From the NCBI GenBank assembly GCA_020746995.1, contig JAGPXD010000004.1:2604001-2668000 (forward strand): a stretch of DNA of 64,000 bases, given 5' to 3'. Source of the DNA: Plectosphaerella cucumerina (lineage: Eukaryota; Ascomycota; Sordariomycetes; Glomerellales; Plectosphaerellaceae). Every line of letters begins with the position of its first letter. The stretch's first letter is position 1. Under the pieces are notes generated by a model. That model saw only the letters and a program-made list of their open reading frames with translations, had not been told where the DNA came from and did no database searches. Positions 44,303 to 56,279 of this stretch are shown here, one piece after another. The translations under genes were made by a program, and so were the position numbers.

Positions 44303-46196
44303 TTACAGCCTGTCGAGAAGACCCCTGCTCTCGAGGAGGAGGACGATCTGGTGGACGATGGAGCGGACGGACTGGGTCTCGTGGTCGACGACGAGGTCGG
44401 GCTGGGCGGGGTTCTCGTAGGGGTCGTCGACACCGGTGAAGCCCTTGATCTCGCCGGCGCGGGCCTTCTTGTAGATGCCGCGCCTGTCGGTCTTCTCGGC
44501 GTACTCGAGCGGGGTGGCGACGTGGACAAGGAAGAAGGGACCCGACTTCTCGATGAGGTCGCGGGCCTGCTTGCGGGCGTCCTCGTAAGGGGCGATGGGG
44601 GCGGCGATGACGGCGGCACCGGCCTTGGTCAGCTCAGAAGCGACAAAGGCGATGCGGGCGACGTTCTTGTCGCGGTCCTCGCGGGTGAAGCCCAGCTCGG
44701 AGGAGAGCTCGGAGCGGACGGTCTCGCCGAGGAGCAGCGACACGGAGCGGCCGCCGCCCTGGTTGAGGGTGACCTGCAGGGCGCGGGCGATCTGGTCCTT
44801 GCCGCTGTTCTGGTAGCCGGTCAGGAAGATGGTGAAGCCCTTCTGGGCGGGCAGGGGGTTCTGCTCGCGCAGGACCTTGACGACCTCGGGGTAGGAGAAC
44901 CAGGCGGGGATATCCTTGCCGGTCTTGAGGCGGTTGCGGAGCTCGGTGCCCGAGATGTTGGCGGTGTGGGTGCCAGGGGCGATCTCGTTGGCGGGCTGGT
45001 ACTCGTCGCGGTCGGGGATGTAGATCATCTCCTGGAACTCGACCATCTTGATGCCGAGCTCCTCCTGGTACTTCTGGACGGCGACCTGGGCGTCGTAGGG
45101 GCCGTAGTGGTCCTTGCCGTTCTTGTTCTTGCCGGGGCCGGCGTGGTCGCGGCCGACGATGAAGTGGGTGGCGCCGTGGTTCTTGCGGATGATGGCGTGC
45201 CAGATGGCCTCGCGGGGACCGCCCATGCGCATGGCGAGGGGCAGGAGAGCCAGGGCGGCCATGCCGTTGGGGTAGCGGGGCAGCAGGGCCTTGTAGACGC
45301 GGACGCGGGTGAAGTGGTCGATGTCACCGGGCTTGGTGAGGCCGACGACGGGGTGGATGAGCACGTTGGCTTGTTGGGAGCGGGCGGCGCGGACCGTCAG
45401 CTCACGGTGGGCGCGGTGCATGGGGTTGCGGGTCTGGAAGGCGACGACCTTGTTCCAGCCCAGCTTCTCGAAGTGCAGCCTCAGCTCGGCGGGGGTGTCT
45501 GTGAGGTCAGGTCAGTCTGTTGTCTGAGCAAGAGTTGAGGGGTGAAGGACGTACACCTGAGGTCGAGGAAGTCGTAGTGGTTCAGCCTCTGGATGGCCTC
45601 AAGCTTGCCGCCGACGTAGAACTCCTGGGCGGTGTTGAAGAGGTACTTGATGCCGGGGTGGGTGTCGTCGTCGCTGCCGAAGACCTCAATGGCCTCAGTG
45701 ACCCTGCGCCAACTGTCAGTATGTTGTCTGGGCCATCTCTGGTGGAGGGTCGCTTACTTGTCGGGCCTGTAAACGTCCTCGACGGTCAGGATGGCGAGGG
45801 CGCGGTCGTCACGGAGATCGCGCAGGGCGATACGAGCACCGGCCTTGATGCCGAGGTTGTCGATGGTCTGCTGGGACACGTCCAGGTTGATGGGCATGCT
45901 GAAGAGGTTGCCGTCAACAAGACGGTTGTTCTTGACGACGCCATTGTAGTCGGCCTCGTTCAGGAAGCCTGGAGACGAAGTTGTTAGCCGAGTCGCCTCG
46001 AGTCTGGGGATCACGGGTGAGACATACCTTCGAGAGGGGAGAAGCCGCCGTTAAGGATGAGCTCGAGATCGCACAGGTGGCGCTCGGTCAGGGTGAGGGA
46101 GGGGAGCTTGTCGGACTCGGCCAGGAGCTCGGCGTGACGAGGAGCGTCACGGACGAAGAGGTCCTTGAGGACGCCGCCGTGGGGAGAGTTGGCCAT
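44303..46196 (-). CDS. MET3: ATP sulfurylase (sulfate adenylyltransferase), fungal type with C-terminal APS-kinase-like regulatory domain
   Basis: Converts sulfate and ATP to adenosine 5'-phosphosulfate, the first step of sulfate assimilation in the cytosol. The exons are 46196-46028, 45968-45758, 45703-45555 and 45498-44303, giving 574 aa, the usual fungal length. The N-terminal domain reads MANSPHGGVLKDLFVRD and LILNGGFSPLEGFLNEADY. The catalytic domain has VVAFQTRNPMHRAHRELT (HxxH nucleotide-binding motif), MRMGGPREAIWHAIIRKNHG and VGRDHAGPG. The C-terminal domain resembles APS kinase but has a degenerate P-loop (TGYQNSGKDQIA), consistent with the allosteric PAPS site known in filamentous fungi. 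The third intron must use the GTACGT donor, restoring LRYTPAELR; the neighbouring GT would shift the frame. Confidence 0.97.
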
Positions 46197-49100
46197 TGTG
46201 AGGGTGGAGGGGCGAGAGAAGGAGGAGGAGGGGTATCACGGAGGGGTCGAGGGAGGGGTCCAGAGGTCAGCACGAGAGCAATTGTCGTGATCTGACACGA
46301 GAGAAGGACGGTGGAGGAGAGAGAGTCAGACAAAGCAAGCTTGAGGGGAGGAGGAACAGGAAGAGGAGACTCGGAGGGAGCGAGGTTCACGGCCACATGT
46401 TCTCTTATGAATCAAGCCCTTCTCTTCTCCGACAACCATTCCGTCTCCATCGCATTCGCCGGTGCCGGCGGGACCCCCAATTATGGCTCGGTACATCACG
46501 GAGCCAGCCAGTCGCGCTGCTCTGCGCCGGCCTTGGCCAGGTACAACACAGGTCAGATTGCTGCTGGACAACTGATCGCCTTGTTAGAAGGTGGTGGACC
46601 TTAAACCCGTCTAGCCCGTATGACGTGCTCGTGCCTGGCCGGCCCGGCGAATCAGCGACGTCGCGCATCCCTCAGATTTTTTTGCGTGATAGACAGCTCA
46701 TGCAGCACATGGCGTAATGGGAGAGCTCCGAGGAGGTGCGCGGATGAGTTGACGCAGACGTGGACTTTTGTATCTCGAGACAGAGCATTTCTGCTTTTCA
46801 AGTTCCTTCTCATGGTCACGGTGCTGGCTTCGAGCAGCGTGCTTTCCAACTTCCATATGTGAGCCCCTCCAAAGCAGAATGCCATAGAACGCTAGCCGAA
46901 CCACCCCGCCATCGCAACCCCTCTATTGTGGCTGGTACAACCCAATTTTGGCAGCGACGCCTCACTAGGTGGATCCTGGCTGGTGTCTCTCGCTGTTCGA
47001 ATTTTCACGCCATTTTGCCCCGTTATGGCGTGCTCGCAAGGTACATCACCGCAGCTCTACCACCCCAGGCCCTTCTCCGCGGGGTGGACTTTGACCGGAC
47101 CGGCCGACGGGTCATCCAGTCTGAGGCTTTTCTATCGTCGTCATTTTCCATATCAATACCCTCTCTATGGAAGAGGCACCCCACGTCGTTTCGTCATCCG
47201 GACCCTGGAACATGCCATACTCCCGCAGCAAGGTGCCTTATCCGTCGGAAGCCCTCGTGACCAGCTGTTGCCCGAAGCCCTCTCGAAAGAAAAGGGTCTG
47301 TCACGGCAACCACAGCGAAGATCATCACACGCCTCGGTGAGGGTCGGTTAAGAATCATCTTGGAAGTGCCAACCAACGTGGGGGCGCTGGCACCAACCGA
47401 ATTTTCAGTCAACCGCCACCACTGCATGGCAATTGCTCGTGGCAGCCTCTGCTTCGCTTCGACGCGACGACCAGCGACCAGCCACCTCGATGTCAACCCA
47501 GTGGCAACAAGACCAAACCAGCAACGCCTTGCAGCGGTGAAGGCAACGGCGGGGCATCGCTCGCTGTCCGCCCTGTGCTAAGTCGCCGCTAGGGAGCTCG
47601 CCGGGAAGCTCTATCCCAGAACAGAACCAGATGAGGCTTCGATGATCGTCGCAAAGCGGGAACAAACTCCTGGCAGTCCACCATCGCGTCCGAAGATCCC
47701 GAGGCCCGCCCGCTCAAGCTTCCGCTGCACCTGTCTGGCAGTCTGCATCTCGGGACCTGATCCTGCAAGACCTTGCATGGCATGGCTGGCGATCAATTTC
47801 TGGCAGAAGAAAATCTGCCGCTCCTCTGCGTCAAACAGCCGCCTGGGACAAGCAAGACAATGTACCCACGACGTCTGGCATTCACAAGTCTCGGCCACGG
47901 CTTTAACACCGACGGCGTCGGACGCCACAGCCTTCGCGAATCGACTTCACGGACGCCCGGACTGTTTGCACTCTTTGTTTCCTCACATGTCCGTCATCAG
48001 AAAAGCCTCCCGAGTCAGGTAGTGCAACTGAAACTGTCCGGCCCCAGGCCCTCCTCAAACGAAAACCCCGATGTTTCTTCCCAGCCATCTTTTCCCGCGT
48101 TGCCGCGCTCATCCAACTCCGCCGTCTGCTGCCAACAAACAGACAGCCAAGCCCCCTGCTTCCTTGATCGCGCCGCAAATCCACGTTGGCGGCTTGTCCC
48201 GTGGCCCAATAAGACTGCCACGCCGCCAACCGATCATCGACGGGGAGAGGGCCCAACAGCGGGCGGGCGCCTGCACGCTGTCCAACTCTCCCTGCAGGCC
48301 CCGGTCCAGCCGTGCCTGGATCAAGGGCGTGGCATGCTTTTGGCACGATGCTTGGTCGCACCGTAGCGCATCGTCCGCCTTCCGCTGCCGCCCATTCACG
48401 TTCGGCTTCGGGTCCCTCGGTGTTTCCACTGTCTGTGTCGCCAGTAAGGACAGGGGCCTGACCGCCGACCGCCTGAACCGCGCCCGAGCCCCTGGTCTGG
48501 GTGCTGCGCTGCTGGGATAAGACCTTATCATACCCCGGCCGTCTCAAGTGAACTTGCTTCTACCATGCCACCAAACCTGTTGGTTTTCGGATGAGAAGGT
48601 GACAGCAAGTCTGTCCATCTCCCTTTTGACCACTCCTCCGGACGCTGGCAACACTCAAGTATTCATCATCACGGCCTCTTCTCGATCCGCGTGCGCTGGG
48701 CGACGCTGGACCGATCCGCGTACCCTGTCAGTTGCGAGCCCACCCACCTCCACCGCCCCTTGTGGTTGGTCTGCCCCCGAAATTGGAGCTTGCGCCGCGA
48801 TATCGACATTGAAGAAGAGACCCGCGACAACGACGCGATAACCAGCACTGCCTCCTAACGCGCCCCTTTTCGTATACTGAAAGGCTGCAAGGCTTGTCTC
48901 CAGGGACAACAGCCATCAGACGACCGACAGAGCACTCCCAGTTCATCCTGACGCTGAAGCTGGCACCGCCAAGCTCCCGATACGAGACGCGGTAGAAAGC
49001 GAGCGTGTCATTAGTCGACCAAGATACCAGCATCTCTAGGCGTCATTTCCCCGTGAACCCGACCTCGTCGACCTGGAGTGTGCTGTTGCACCTTTGAATC

Positions 49101-49243
49101 GTTACACTCGTCAACCTCGCGACATCCCTTTCCATCAGAGGTCCCAAGCCGAATCGCATTGCGCTGAGTGAGGCCTCGCGCTTTGCTGCCTCCTCCGCCG
49201 ACCCCTGACCTCCGTATCGAGATCGCCGCGCATCACCCACACA
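46197..49243. promoter_or_regulatory. Long divergent intergenic region between MET3 and the FLC-like gene
   Basis: A 3-kb head-to-head interval. It should contain the MET3 promoter (near 46200-46700) and that of the FLC-like gene (near 48600-49240). I found no gene with a plausible protein, and no clear full match to the CYS3/MetR sulfur-regulatory consensus by eye. The remainder is unexplained. Confidence 0.4.
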
Positions 49244-52202
49244 ATGCGACCCCCGACAACAACGAGCTGGGCCGCCGCCGGCTGTCTCGCCCTTGGCCTG
49301 GCCACGACCGCCTTTGCTCAGACCGACGAAACAGACATTGAGAAGCGATACGATGCGTTGGAAAAGCAACATCCTTCATTATACACCGGAGACTATGGCG
49401 ACTGCTTGGGCGGAGAGAGTCTGTTCAACATTACAAAGTACGATGCCGCATACTACCGGAAAGACAAGGCGCTTCTGTTCCAGATGAACGGAGCGACGAG
49501 TGTTCGCGAGGAGAATGTCATTCGTAAGTGCCGCATCAGATTCCGGACTGCGCTCTTCCAAGCTAACTGAAATCTGCCAGTACACATTGCCATCGATGCC
49601 TGTAAGAAACGCCGTTTACACTTTTCCGACCCTCACAACACCCGCTGACCTCCCCCAGATGGCGAAAGCAGACTCGACATGATAGTAGACCCCTGCAGCG
49701 CCAATATCTCGAGGTTTGCAAACTCCCAGACTGGCCCATACATCTCGAAACCTAACGCCCGATAGTCTATGCCCCCTACAAGCTGCCACGGCAGTGGAAG
49801 CCTTCGCGGTCAACTTCCTCACAGACGCCGACGTGGGCAACCTCTCCTCCATCGCCCTCGATATCCCCGACTTTGAAGGCACAGCCACGATGCGCATCTT
49901 CGCCAACTCGAGCCAGACCGAAATCGGCTGCTTCCGCGCCGTCATGCACAACGGCCGATCATTCTCCCACCCTTACGCCGTCTCGTCTGGCCTCGCAGGC
50001 TTCACACTGTTCGCGATTGTCTCCTCCTTCATAACCGCCATCTACGGAGTTAGCATATCTCACATGCGCACGCACTACGCCCATGCCTTTTCAGTCCTTG
50101 TCCTATTCGAGGCCTTCCATACAATCTACCTCACCGGTGCCCTTTCCGTCGACTGGCCGAGCGTCCTCCCCGCTTGGCGCAACAACTTTGCCTGGTCGGC
50201 TGGCATTATCCGCGCCCCAGGAATGGTGGACTCGCTCAGCGGCTTCTCGGGCGTCACCGGCAACGCCAGCCAGGTCGGCGGCGCTGGCTCTGCTGTCATC
50301 AACACTGATGGCGGTCTGGCCCAGGCTATCTACGGACGGTCCATGGCTGCTCTCAGCGCGAGCTCCGAGCTTTACCGCCGCTCGGAGGACGGCTTCAACG
50401 CCACCGCCCCGTGGCCATACTCATGGCACGGCCACCCCGTCCAACCTGGTCTGCCCATGCCTGGGACCTGGTCCGCCTTCGCTGGCAACCTTGTTCCCTC
50501 GCGTGTCCCGTCCGCGACAGCCTTTATGGTCAGCTTCATCTGGTGGCTCGTGGCCATCGGCGTCGTCATCATTGCCATCACTGTCGCCAAGTTCTCGCTG
50601 GACCTCCTCACCAGAACAAAGGTCATCAAGTCAGACGGCTTTGACTACTTCCGCAGCCACTTGCCCGGCTACCTCGGCTTCGGCGTGCTTCGTACCGTTC
50701 TCGTGGCCTCGTTCCCCCTAACGACCCTGGCCCTTCTGCAGTTCAACATGAACGCCCCGGCAGGCCCCATCGCCATCGCCGCCATCGTCTTCGTCCTCCT
50801 GCTGCTTGGTCTGGGCGGTCTGATCACGTACGCCTGCTACTTCCGCCTGCGCTTCGGCAAGTATGAGATGGGCCCCGACCAGATCGTCTTCGAGCAGGGC
50901 AAGCTCTTCAAGACGGTCCCCTTCCCTGCGGCTTCGCGCGCGAGTAAGCTCGGTGAGGCCGAGACGGCGGCTAAGAAGTACGGCAGCGTGCCCTTCTTCC
51001 GCATTGGCTTCGTCGACGAAGACCCGAACCGCGGCAGCATCCACAAGGACGAGGCTTACCTCAAGCGCTTCGGGTGGCTGACGGCCCATTACCGCCGCAC
51101 GAGGTGGTGGTTCTTCGCTCTTTGGTTCAGCTACCAGTTCATTCGCGCGTGTTTCCTCGGCGGCGGCTCGCGCAGCCCCCTCGCCCAGGTCTTTGGCTTG
51201 TTCGTGCTCGAGATCATCGCTTTTGTTGTCTTCGTTAAGCTCAGGCCATACGAAGGCCAGCGAAACGCCGTCGTTGCCGTGTGGATGCTCGGTGTCTGCA
51301 AGATCGTCACGGCTGGCTTCTCGATCGCCTTCCTTCGCGACTTTGGCATCAGCCGCATCCTTTCGACTGTTCTCGGAATCATAATTATTGTTATCCAGGC
51401 CGCTCTGGCCTTGGTAGTGCTGGCCCTCGTCGTTGTCAGCATGGTGTCCTCCTGGATGTCCATCCATCGCAACCGAGAGACATTCAGGCCCGAGGCACTG
51501 GACAGCGTCCGGGTCCGCTACTATGAGCATATGCAGGAAGCCGCGCCCGACCTGCCCCCTTCCGCGAAACCAGATCCATCGACCATCTTGCCACCATCGC
51601 GGACCTTCTCGGTGAACAATGTCCGCCGGGCACGCAAGATTGAAGACGAGGACGAGGATGCCATCAGCGAGCTGGACAAGTCCGGCGACAATGCCGCACC
51701 CTTTGGACCCATCAACAGGCCCAGCCGGACCAACAGCGTCAGCTCTCGTTACTCTGTCGGCAGCCTCCCCCGACGCGCCAGGCCTCACCGGGCGTCTTGG
51801 AGCGCAAAAGACTTTGCCGAGTGGGATCAGCAGCAAGCTGAGCGGCCCGAGTCCGCGATGGGCTCCATCAGGGGCCAGCACAACCGCCAGCGCAGCAACT
51901 CGCTCAGGCAGCAAGCGCACATCAACTCGGCGTCACAGACGTCGCTGAGAATCAACCCCGACCTGTACGAGCGGACCGACTCGGCGAACTTCCGCCGACC
52001 GCCTCTGACGCCGGCGCATGAGGTGGCCGAGGAGCAGGCCATGAACCTAGACCGCATCGTTTCCAATGACGAGAGGGAGGAGGCAGTGCCCGAGGCTTCG
52101 GCGAAGGAGACGACGAACAAGCCCGACGTCTCCCCTCCCAGCAGCCCCAAAGATACGGAACCATTCCCGACCCTGGACGAGAAGCAAGACATCAAGCCAT
52201 GA
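49244..52202 (+). CDS. Flavin-carrier / TRP-like ion channel family membrane protein (FLC type)
   Basis: A relative of yeast Flc1-3 and fission yeast Pkd2, which act in ER/plasma-membrane calcium and FAD handling and in cell-wall integrity. The exons are 49244-49523, 49581-49601, 49659-49713 and 49766-52202, giving 930 aa. A signal peptide (CLALGLATTAFAQTDETD) precedes an ML-like lumenal domain that includes GDYGDCLGGESLFNITKYDA and IVDPCSANISSLCPLQA. The TRP-like membrane region starts near residue 200 (SSGLAGFTLFAIVSSFITAI) and holds about nine hydrophobic spans, including FGVLRTVLVASFPLTTLALL. Family segments FDYFRSHLPGYLGFG and RWWFFALWFSYQFIRACFLG are present. The last ~230 residues are a disordered cytosolic tail rich in Ser, Arg and Pro. 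The second exon is only 21 nt (HIAIDA). Confidence 0.93.
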
Positions 52203-52575
52203 TCCTGAGGTCTTGCGTTCTCTGCAGGGTCCATGTCTGACGACCATTTGCTTTTTCGATACCCTCTTTAGCTTCCGCACCGGTCGCACGTCGCTGACTG
52301 CAGCGACACACACATACTCTATTTAGAAGCGAGTCATTTCCAACCTCTCGCTTAGAGACCGGCATTTCTGGGATCACAGGCTTTCCATAAGGGTGGGCGC
52401 GATATCTTGTCTAGACACAATATCTGCATTGGGTAGACCTGGAAGACACATCATAGGAGCGAATATTAATATGTGCACACAAGATCTGGGTCCGCTGCGG
52501 TGGGGGAATCATATTTGAACTTTTTGCAAAAGCAGCCTGTCTACATGCGATCTAGATCATACCAGCAATTGTGGC
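52203..52575. terminator. Convergent 3' region between the FLC-like gene and HOM2
   Basis: A 373-bp tail-to-tail interval. Only 3' UTR and polyadenylation sequence is expected. An AT-richer stretch with AATATTAATATG near 52465 could serve 3' end formation; this is inference. Confidence 0.4.
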
Positions 52576-53828
52576 CTAGATGTATCCCTTGAGGACAGCG
52601 GCTTCGGCATTGAGGATGCTCGAACCGGCGGCGCCGATGACGGTGTTGTGGCTGAGGGCGACAAACTTGAGGTCGAAGATGCCGCTCTCGTCCTCGCGCA
52701 CGCGGCCGACGCTGACGGTGTATCCCCGTCCGAGGTCGCGGTCGAGGCGGGGCTGGGGCCGGTCGGGCTCGTCGAAGACGGCGATGGCCGGGGAGGGAGC
52801 GCTGGGGCAGCCGAGGGCCTCTGCTTCGCTGACGTAGGAGCGCAGGGCGTCCTTGACCTCCTCGGCCGAGGGGGGCGGGCGGCGGGCGAAGCGGAGGGAG
52901 ACGCAGGCGGTGTGGCCGTCGATGACGGGGACGCGGGTGCAGGTGGCGCTGACCTTGAGGTCGGTGCGGTCCTGGAGGGCGGTGGCGTCGGAGGAGATGG
53001 CGCCGAGGATCTTCTGGGCCTCTGTCTCGAGCTTGTCCTCCTCGCCGGGGATGAAGGGGACGATGTTGTCGATGATGTCGAGGGAGGGGACGCCGGGGTA
53101 GCCGGCGCCGGAGATGGCCTGGAGGGTGACGACGGAGGCGTGCTCGACGGGGCCGAAGCGGGCCTGGAGGGCGGCGAAGGGGATGACGAGGCCGATGACG
53201 GCGCAGTTGGAGTTGCAGACGAGGAAGCCCTTGTCGAGGTTGTGCTGGGCGCGCTGGTGGGGGATGAGGTCGAGGTGGGGGAGGTTGACGGTCGGGACGA
53301 CGAGGGGGACGAGGGGGTCGCGGCGGTGGTTCTTTGCGTTGGAGAAGACGGGGATGTTGGCCTTGAGGAAGTCGAGCTCTGGGGGGGAGGAGGTCAGTCT
53401 GAGAGCCATAGACCTGCCAGGGATATGCGTGGTCACTCACCAACTTCGCCGGCGACGTCCGAGTCGAGACCGCTGAAGACGACGTCGCAGTCGGCAAACT
53501 CGGAGGGTTTGCACTCGCGCACAATCAGGTCACCGACGGCTCCCATTGGCGAGGCCTGCTTCCATCTCGCGGCATCGCGGTACTTCTTGCCCGCGGACCG
53601 GGAGGAGGCGCCGACGGCGACGAGCTTAAGGGAGGGGTGCTGGTTCAGGAGGAGGACGAAGCGCTGGCCGACAGAGCCCGTGCAGCCGAGGACACCTGGG
53701 AGGAGAAGATGTTAGTATTCTGGCTTGAGGGTGTCTGTCGATGGAGGCGAGAGTAAGGGAGGAGGTGGTCGATGGCGGGGTAGATGGAAGGGCAACATAC
53801 CGCACTTCTTGACGGGGATCTCGCCCAT
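52576..53828 (-). CDS. HOM2: Aspartate-semialdehyde dehydrogenase
   Basis: Reduces aspartyl phosphate to aspartate semialdehyde with NADPH, feeding threonine, methionine and isoleucine synthesis in the cytosol. The exons are 53828-53801, 53695-53441 and 53378-52576, giving 361 aa. NADP-binding GVLGCTGSVGQRF is near the N-terminus, followed by VFSGLDSDVAGEVELDFLK. The active-site Cys is in LVCNSNCAVIG, and the SGAGYPGVPSLDIIDN and TRVPVIDGHTACVSLRF (substrate-binding/His) segments are intact. The C-terminus VIGAAGSSILNAEAAVLKGY matches the yeast/fungal enzyme. The first exon encodes just MGEIPVKKC plus one base. The enzyme shares sulfur amino acid metabolism loosely with MET3 in this window. 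Confidence 0.96.
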
Positions 53829-54221
53829 TGTGTCGTTTCTGGCGATGGTATCTGAAGGTAGGAGGAATTGAGTCCTGGCAGAGGCAGAAATGCGCAAGAA
53901 GGGATGGTGATGATCGGGAGAAGGTGTGGCAGTGAGTCAAGGTCGCCATTTTTTGGACTCGCCGCCACAGCGTCCGATGAGTCGGCGCTGGTCGCGCGGC
54001 GCCGTGATCGGCAACCCCGCCAATTGCCCCGCCATCGGCCATTGACCCGACCCCCGAGTGACCCCCACCAAAATTTAGCATCTTCTCAACCTCAATCATC
54101 ACAGTGATGTTCTAGCACAAAGATCCCAGCATGGCTCATACAGTTCTTCCGTATTTTCAGAGGCATTTCTATCGGTCTACATCAATTGCTAGCCCAAACA
54201 ATATCCTACATGTCTGGCGCC
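53829..54221. promoter_or_regulatory. HOM2 promoter region and 3' end of the MFS gene
   Basis: A 393-bp interval upstream of HOM2. No gene seen; promoter assignment is by position. Confidence 0.4.
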
Positions 54222-56279
54222 CTAGTATCTCGCGGACACCCCCTGGTCCCTCTCAACATCCACGGCCCTCGTTTCCGGCAGACGCTTCTCACGGTTCAGT
54301 TTCTTGGCCACATTGTGGCTCAAGTACTTCTCCATATTCGGCACAAGCGTTGAGCTCAGCAACAGTATCACCGAGAAGGGGATGGTCGCGTAGAACACAA
54401 GCCTAAAGCTCTCGGTGTACGCCTGCTTGACCGCGATGCCCACAGCAGCTATAATCTCGTCGGTGATGCCAGGTACAGTCGACAGGTCACCGGCCGTGAT
54501 GGCTGCGAATAGTGTTTCGAGCGAGCTTGGCGATAGGCCGGCGCCAGTGGCCGCTGGCACGACATGCTGCGGCAGTCGCTTCGCAAGAGCGTTGTTCAGG
54601 ACCGAACCGTACAGGGCCTGAGCGATGGCGCCTCCCAGACCGCGGATGGAGCCTAGGATCCCCGTGGCCAGACCGATGTCTTGTGCTTCCCAGAGAAGTG
54701 TCACACCAGGGAAAGATATGTTTTCGATGAACCCGATGGCTGAAGGGGAGAGTCGTCAGTTGAGTCAAGACAAGGTCAGACAAGACAAGGAAGCTTACCG
54801 ATACAGACAATTGTCCCAATGGCAATCGTCGCAGCCCACCGATCCGGGTCGACAGTCGTCATGGACGTTGTAAAAGCCAGCGTCATGGCTGCTGCCACGA
54901 TGCATTGCCACTTCACCTTTGGTACGTGCGAGATGAAGAAGCCCCCGATGAGCTGGCCGAGCAGCACGCCACCTCCCACGACGCTGCTGTCCCAGCCAAT
55001 TTGTATCGAGTCGGTGGTATAGAGTGTACCGATCAGCAAGGGCCAGAGCACCGTAAGGCTGTAGTAGATCATCGAGCCGATGGTCGCTATGGCGATTACA
55101 CCAACGAATTCGAGGTTCTTGAACATCCGAAGCGGCATCAGAGGCTGGACCCGGCAGAAGAAGCCCTCTATATGTGCCAGTTAGAGATGCTGGCCTGCAA
55201 CAAGTCGGGTTATGAGTGTCGACATACCATAGATGACAAACAAGACCATCAGTGTAAAGCCGATGAGCAGAGTGCAAAGCGTCTCTGCCGAACTCCAGGG
55301 ATGCTGGACACCGCCCCAGGAAAGACCGATGATGAATAGGATACACCCAGAGACGTACAAGAGGATACCAACAAAGTCGAGGTTCTTGGTCATCTGCCAC
55401 CGCGTCTTTCCCTGGACATGGAGCTGCTCGTACGTTGGCGGGTGGTAGAAGAACCAGTAAAGCACCAGGGACAAGAACCCAAAGATGTCACCCATGAAGT
55501 AGCTCCAGCGCCATTTGGAGACGGTATTGCTGTACAGAGACCGGGCGATGATGGGACCAAAGACAGCAAAAGGGAGGGAGGAAAAGAAGACGAGCGTCAC
55601 AATCGGTCCCCTCCACTTGTTCGGGACGAGCTCGCCGAGGACGATGCCGAAGGAGAGCTGGCCCGCTGCCGCGATGCCGTTGCAGACGTTCGCCGCGATG
55701 AGGGTCTCGACGTTCTGGGCGCAGGAGCCAATGATGCACCCCGTCAGGCCGAGTATCGTGGTACCGAGCACCATCCAGCGGCGGCCGTACATGTCAGAGA
55801 GGCGACCAAAGAGCAGAAAGCCGATTGAGCTGCCCATGGTCCAGAGGGTGGCGACCCAGGAGATGTTCGGAGACGGTCCAATGTCGGCGTTGATAAGGCC
55901 ACTAGAAATGGTCAGTATTGCCACCGAAAGGAGTCGTATGGGGAAGGCGTACAGAGTACTGGCTGGCAGCACCCATCCTAGGTAAGCGCAGAAGGTCGCG
56001 AAGCACTGAGCCTGAGAAGTTATGTTAGTTCAGCTTCACAGCCTGCCGTGGTTAAAATCATACCGCAACTGTCCCGATGAAGCTGGAGCTCCAGTAGTAG
56101 CCCGCTGGCATCTCCGTCACATCGCCGCCGACTGCTCTGGCATCGATGTAATCGATAGTGCCATCGGTGTGGACAACCTTGGCCACGAAGCCGTCGTTGA
56201 GCTGGCCACTGCTGGCATCGTGGGCGTTGACGTTGGCATGGGTGACCTCGGCCTTTAATCCTGACCGGGCTTGGGACAT
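54222..56279 (-). CDS. Major facilitator superfamily transporter, TRI12-like (14-span drug/efflux group)
   Basis: A proton-coupled plasma-membrane exporter of the fungal TRI12-like MFS group. The exons are 56279-56064, 56011-55953, 55901-55228, 55167-54799 and 54739-54222, giving 611 aa. Motifs are GYYWSSSFIGTVAAQCFATF (first span), LGLINADIGPSPNISWVATL, the loop signature FLLFGRLSDMYGRRWMVLG, AANVCNGIAAAGQLSFGIVL with GELVPNKWRGPIV, and GFIENISFPGVTLLWEAQDI with LGSIRGLGGAIAQALYGSVL. The second intron (55902-55952) is 51 nt and in frame; removing it restores the family's LPASTLGLINADIG. The start at 56279 is preferred over one at 56345. Homology to TRI12 gives no evidence that this strain makes any toxin, and there are no biosynthetic genes nearby. 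Confidence 0.88.

Noticed and set aside
44351..45538. A 395-codon plus-strand frame opposite MET3
   Set aside because: Its Gly/Val/Leu/Asp-rich composition arises from antisense reading of GC-rich codons of MET3.
50718..51920. A 400-codon minus-strand frame opposite the FLC-like gene
   Set aside because: Antisense shadow of a GC-rich coding exon; no domain visible.
52648..53715. A 355-codon plus-strand frame opposite HOM2
   Set aside because: Antisense shadow of HOM2 with a biased Gly/Asp/Glu/Val composition.
54222..56279. A trichothecene or other secondary-metabolite cluster suggested by the TRI12-like transporter
   Set aside because: Neighbours are HOM2 and a PQ-loop transporter; there is no terpene synthase, PKS, NRPS or P450 in the window.
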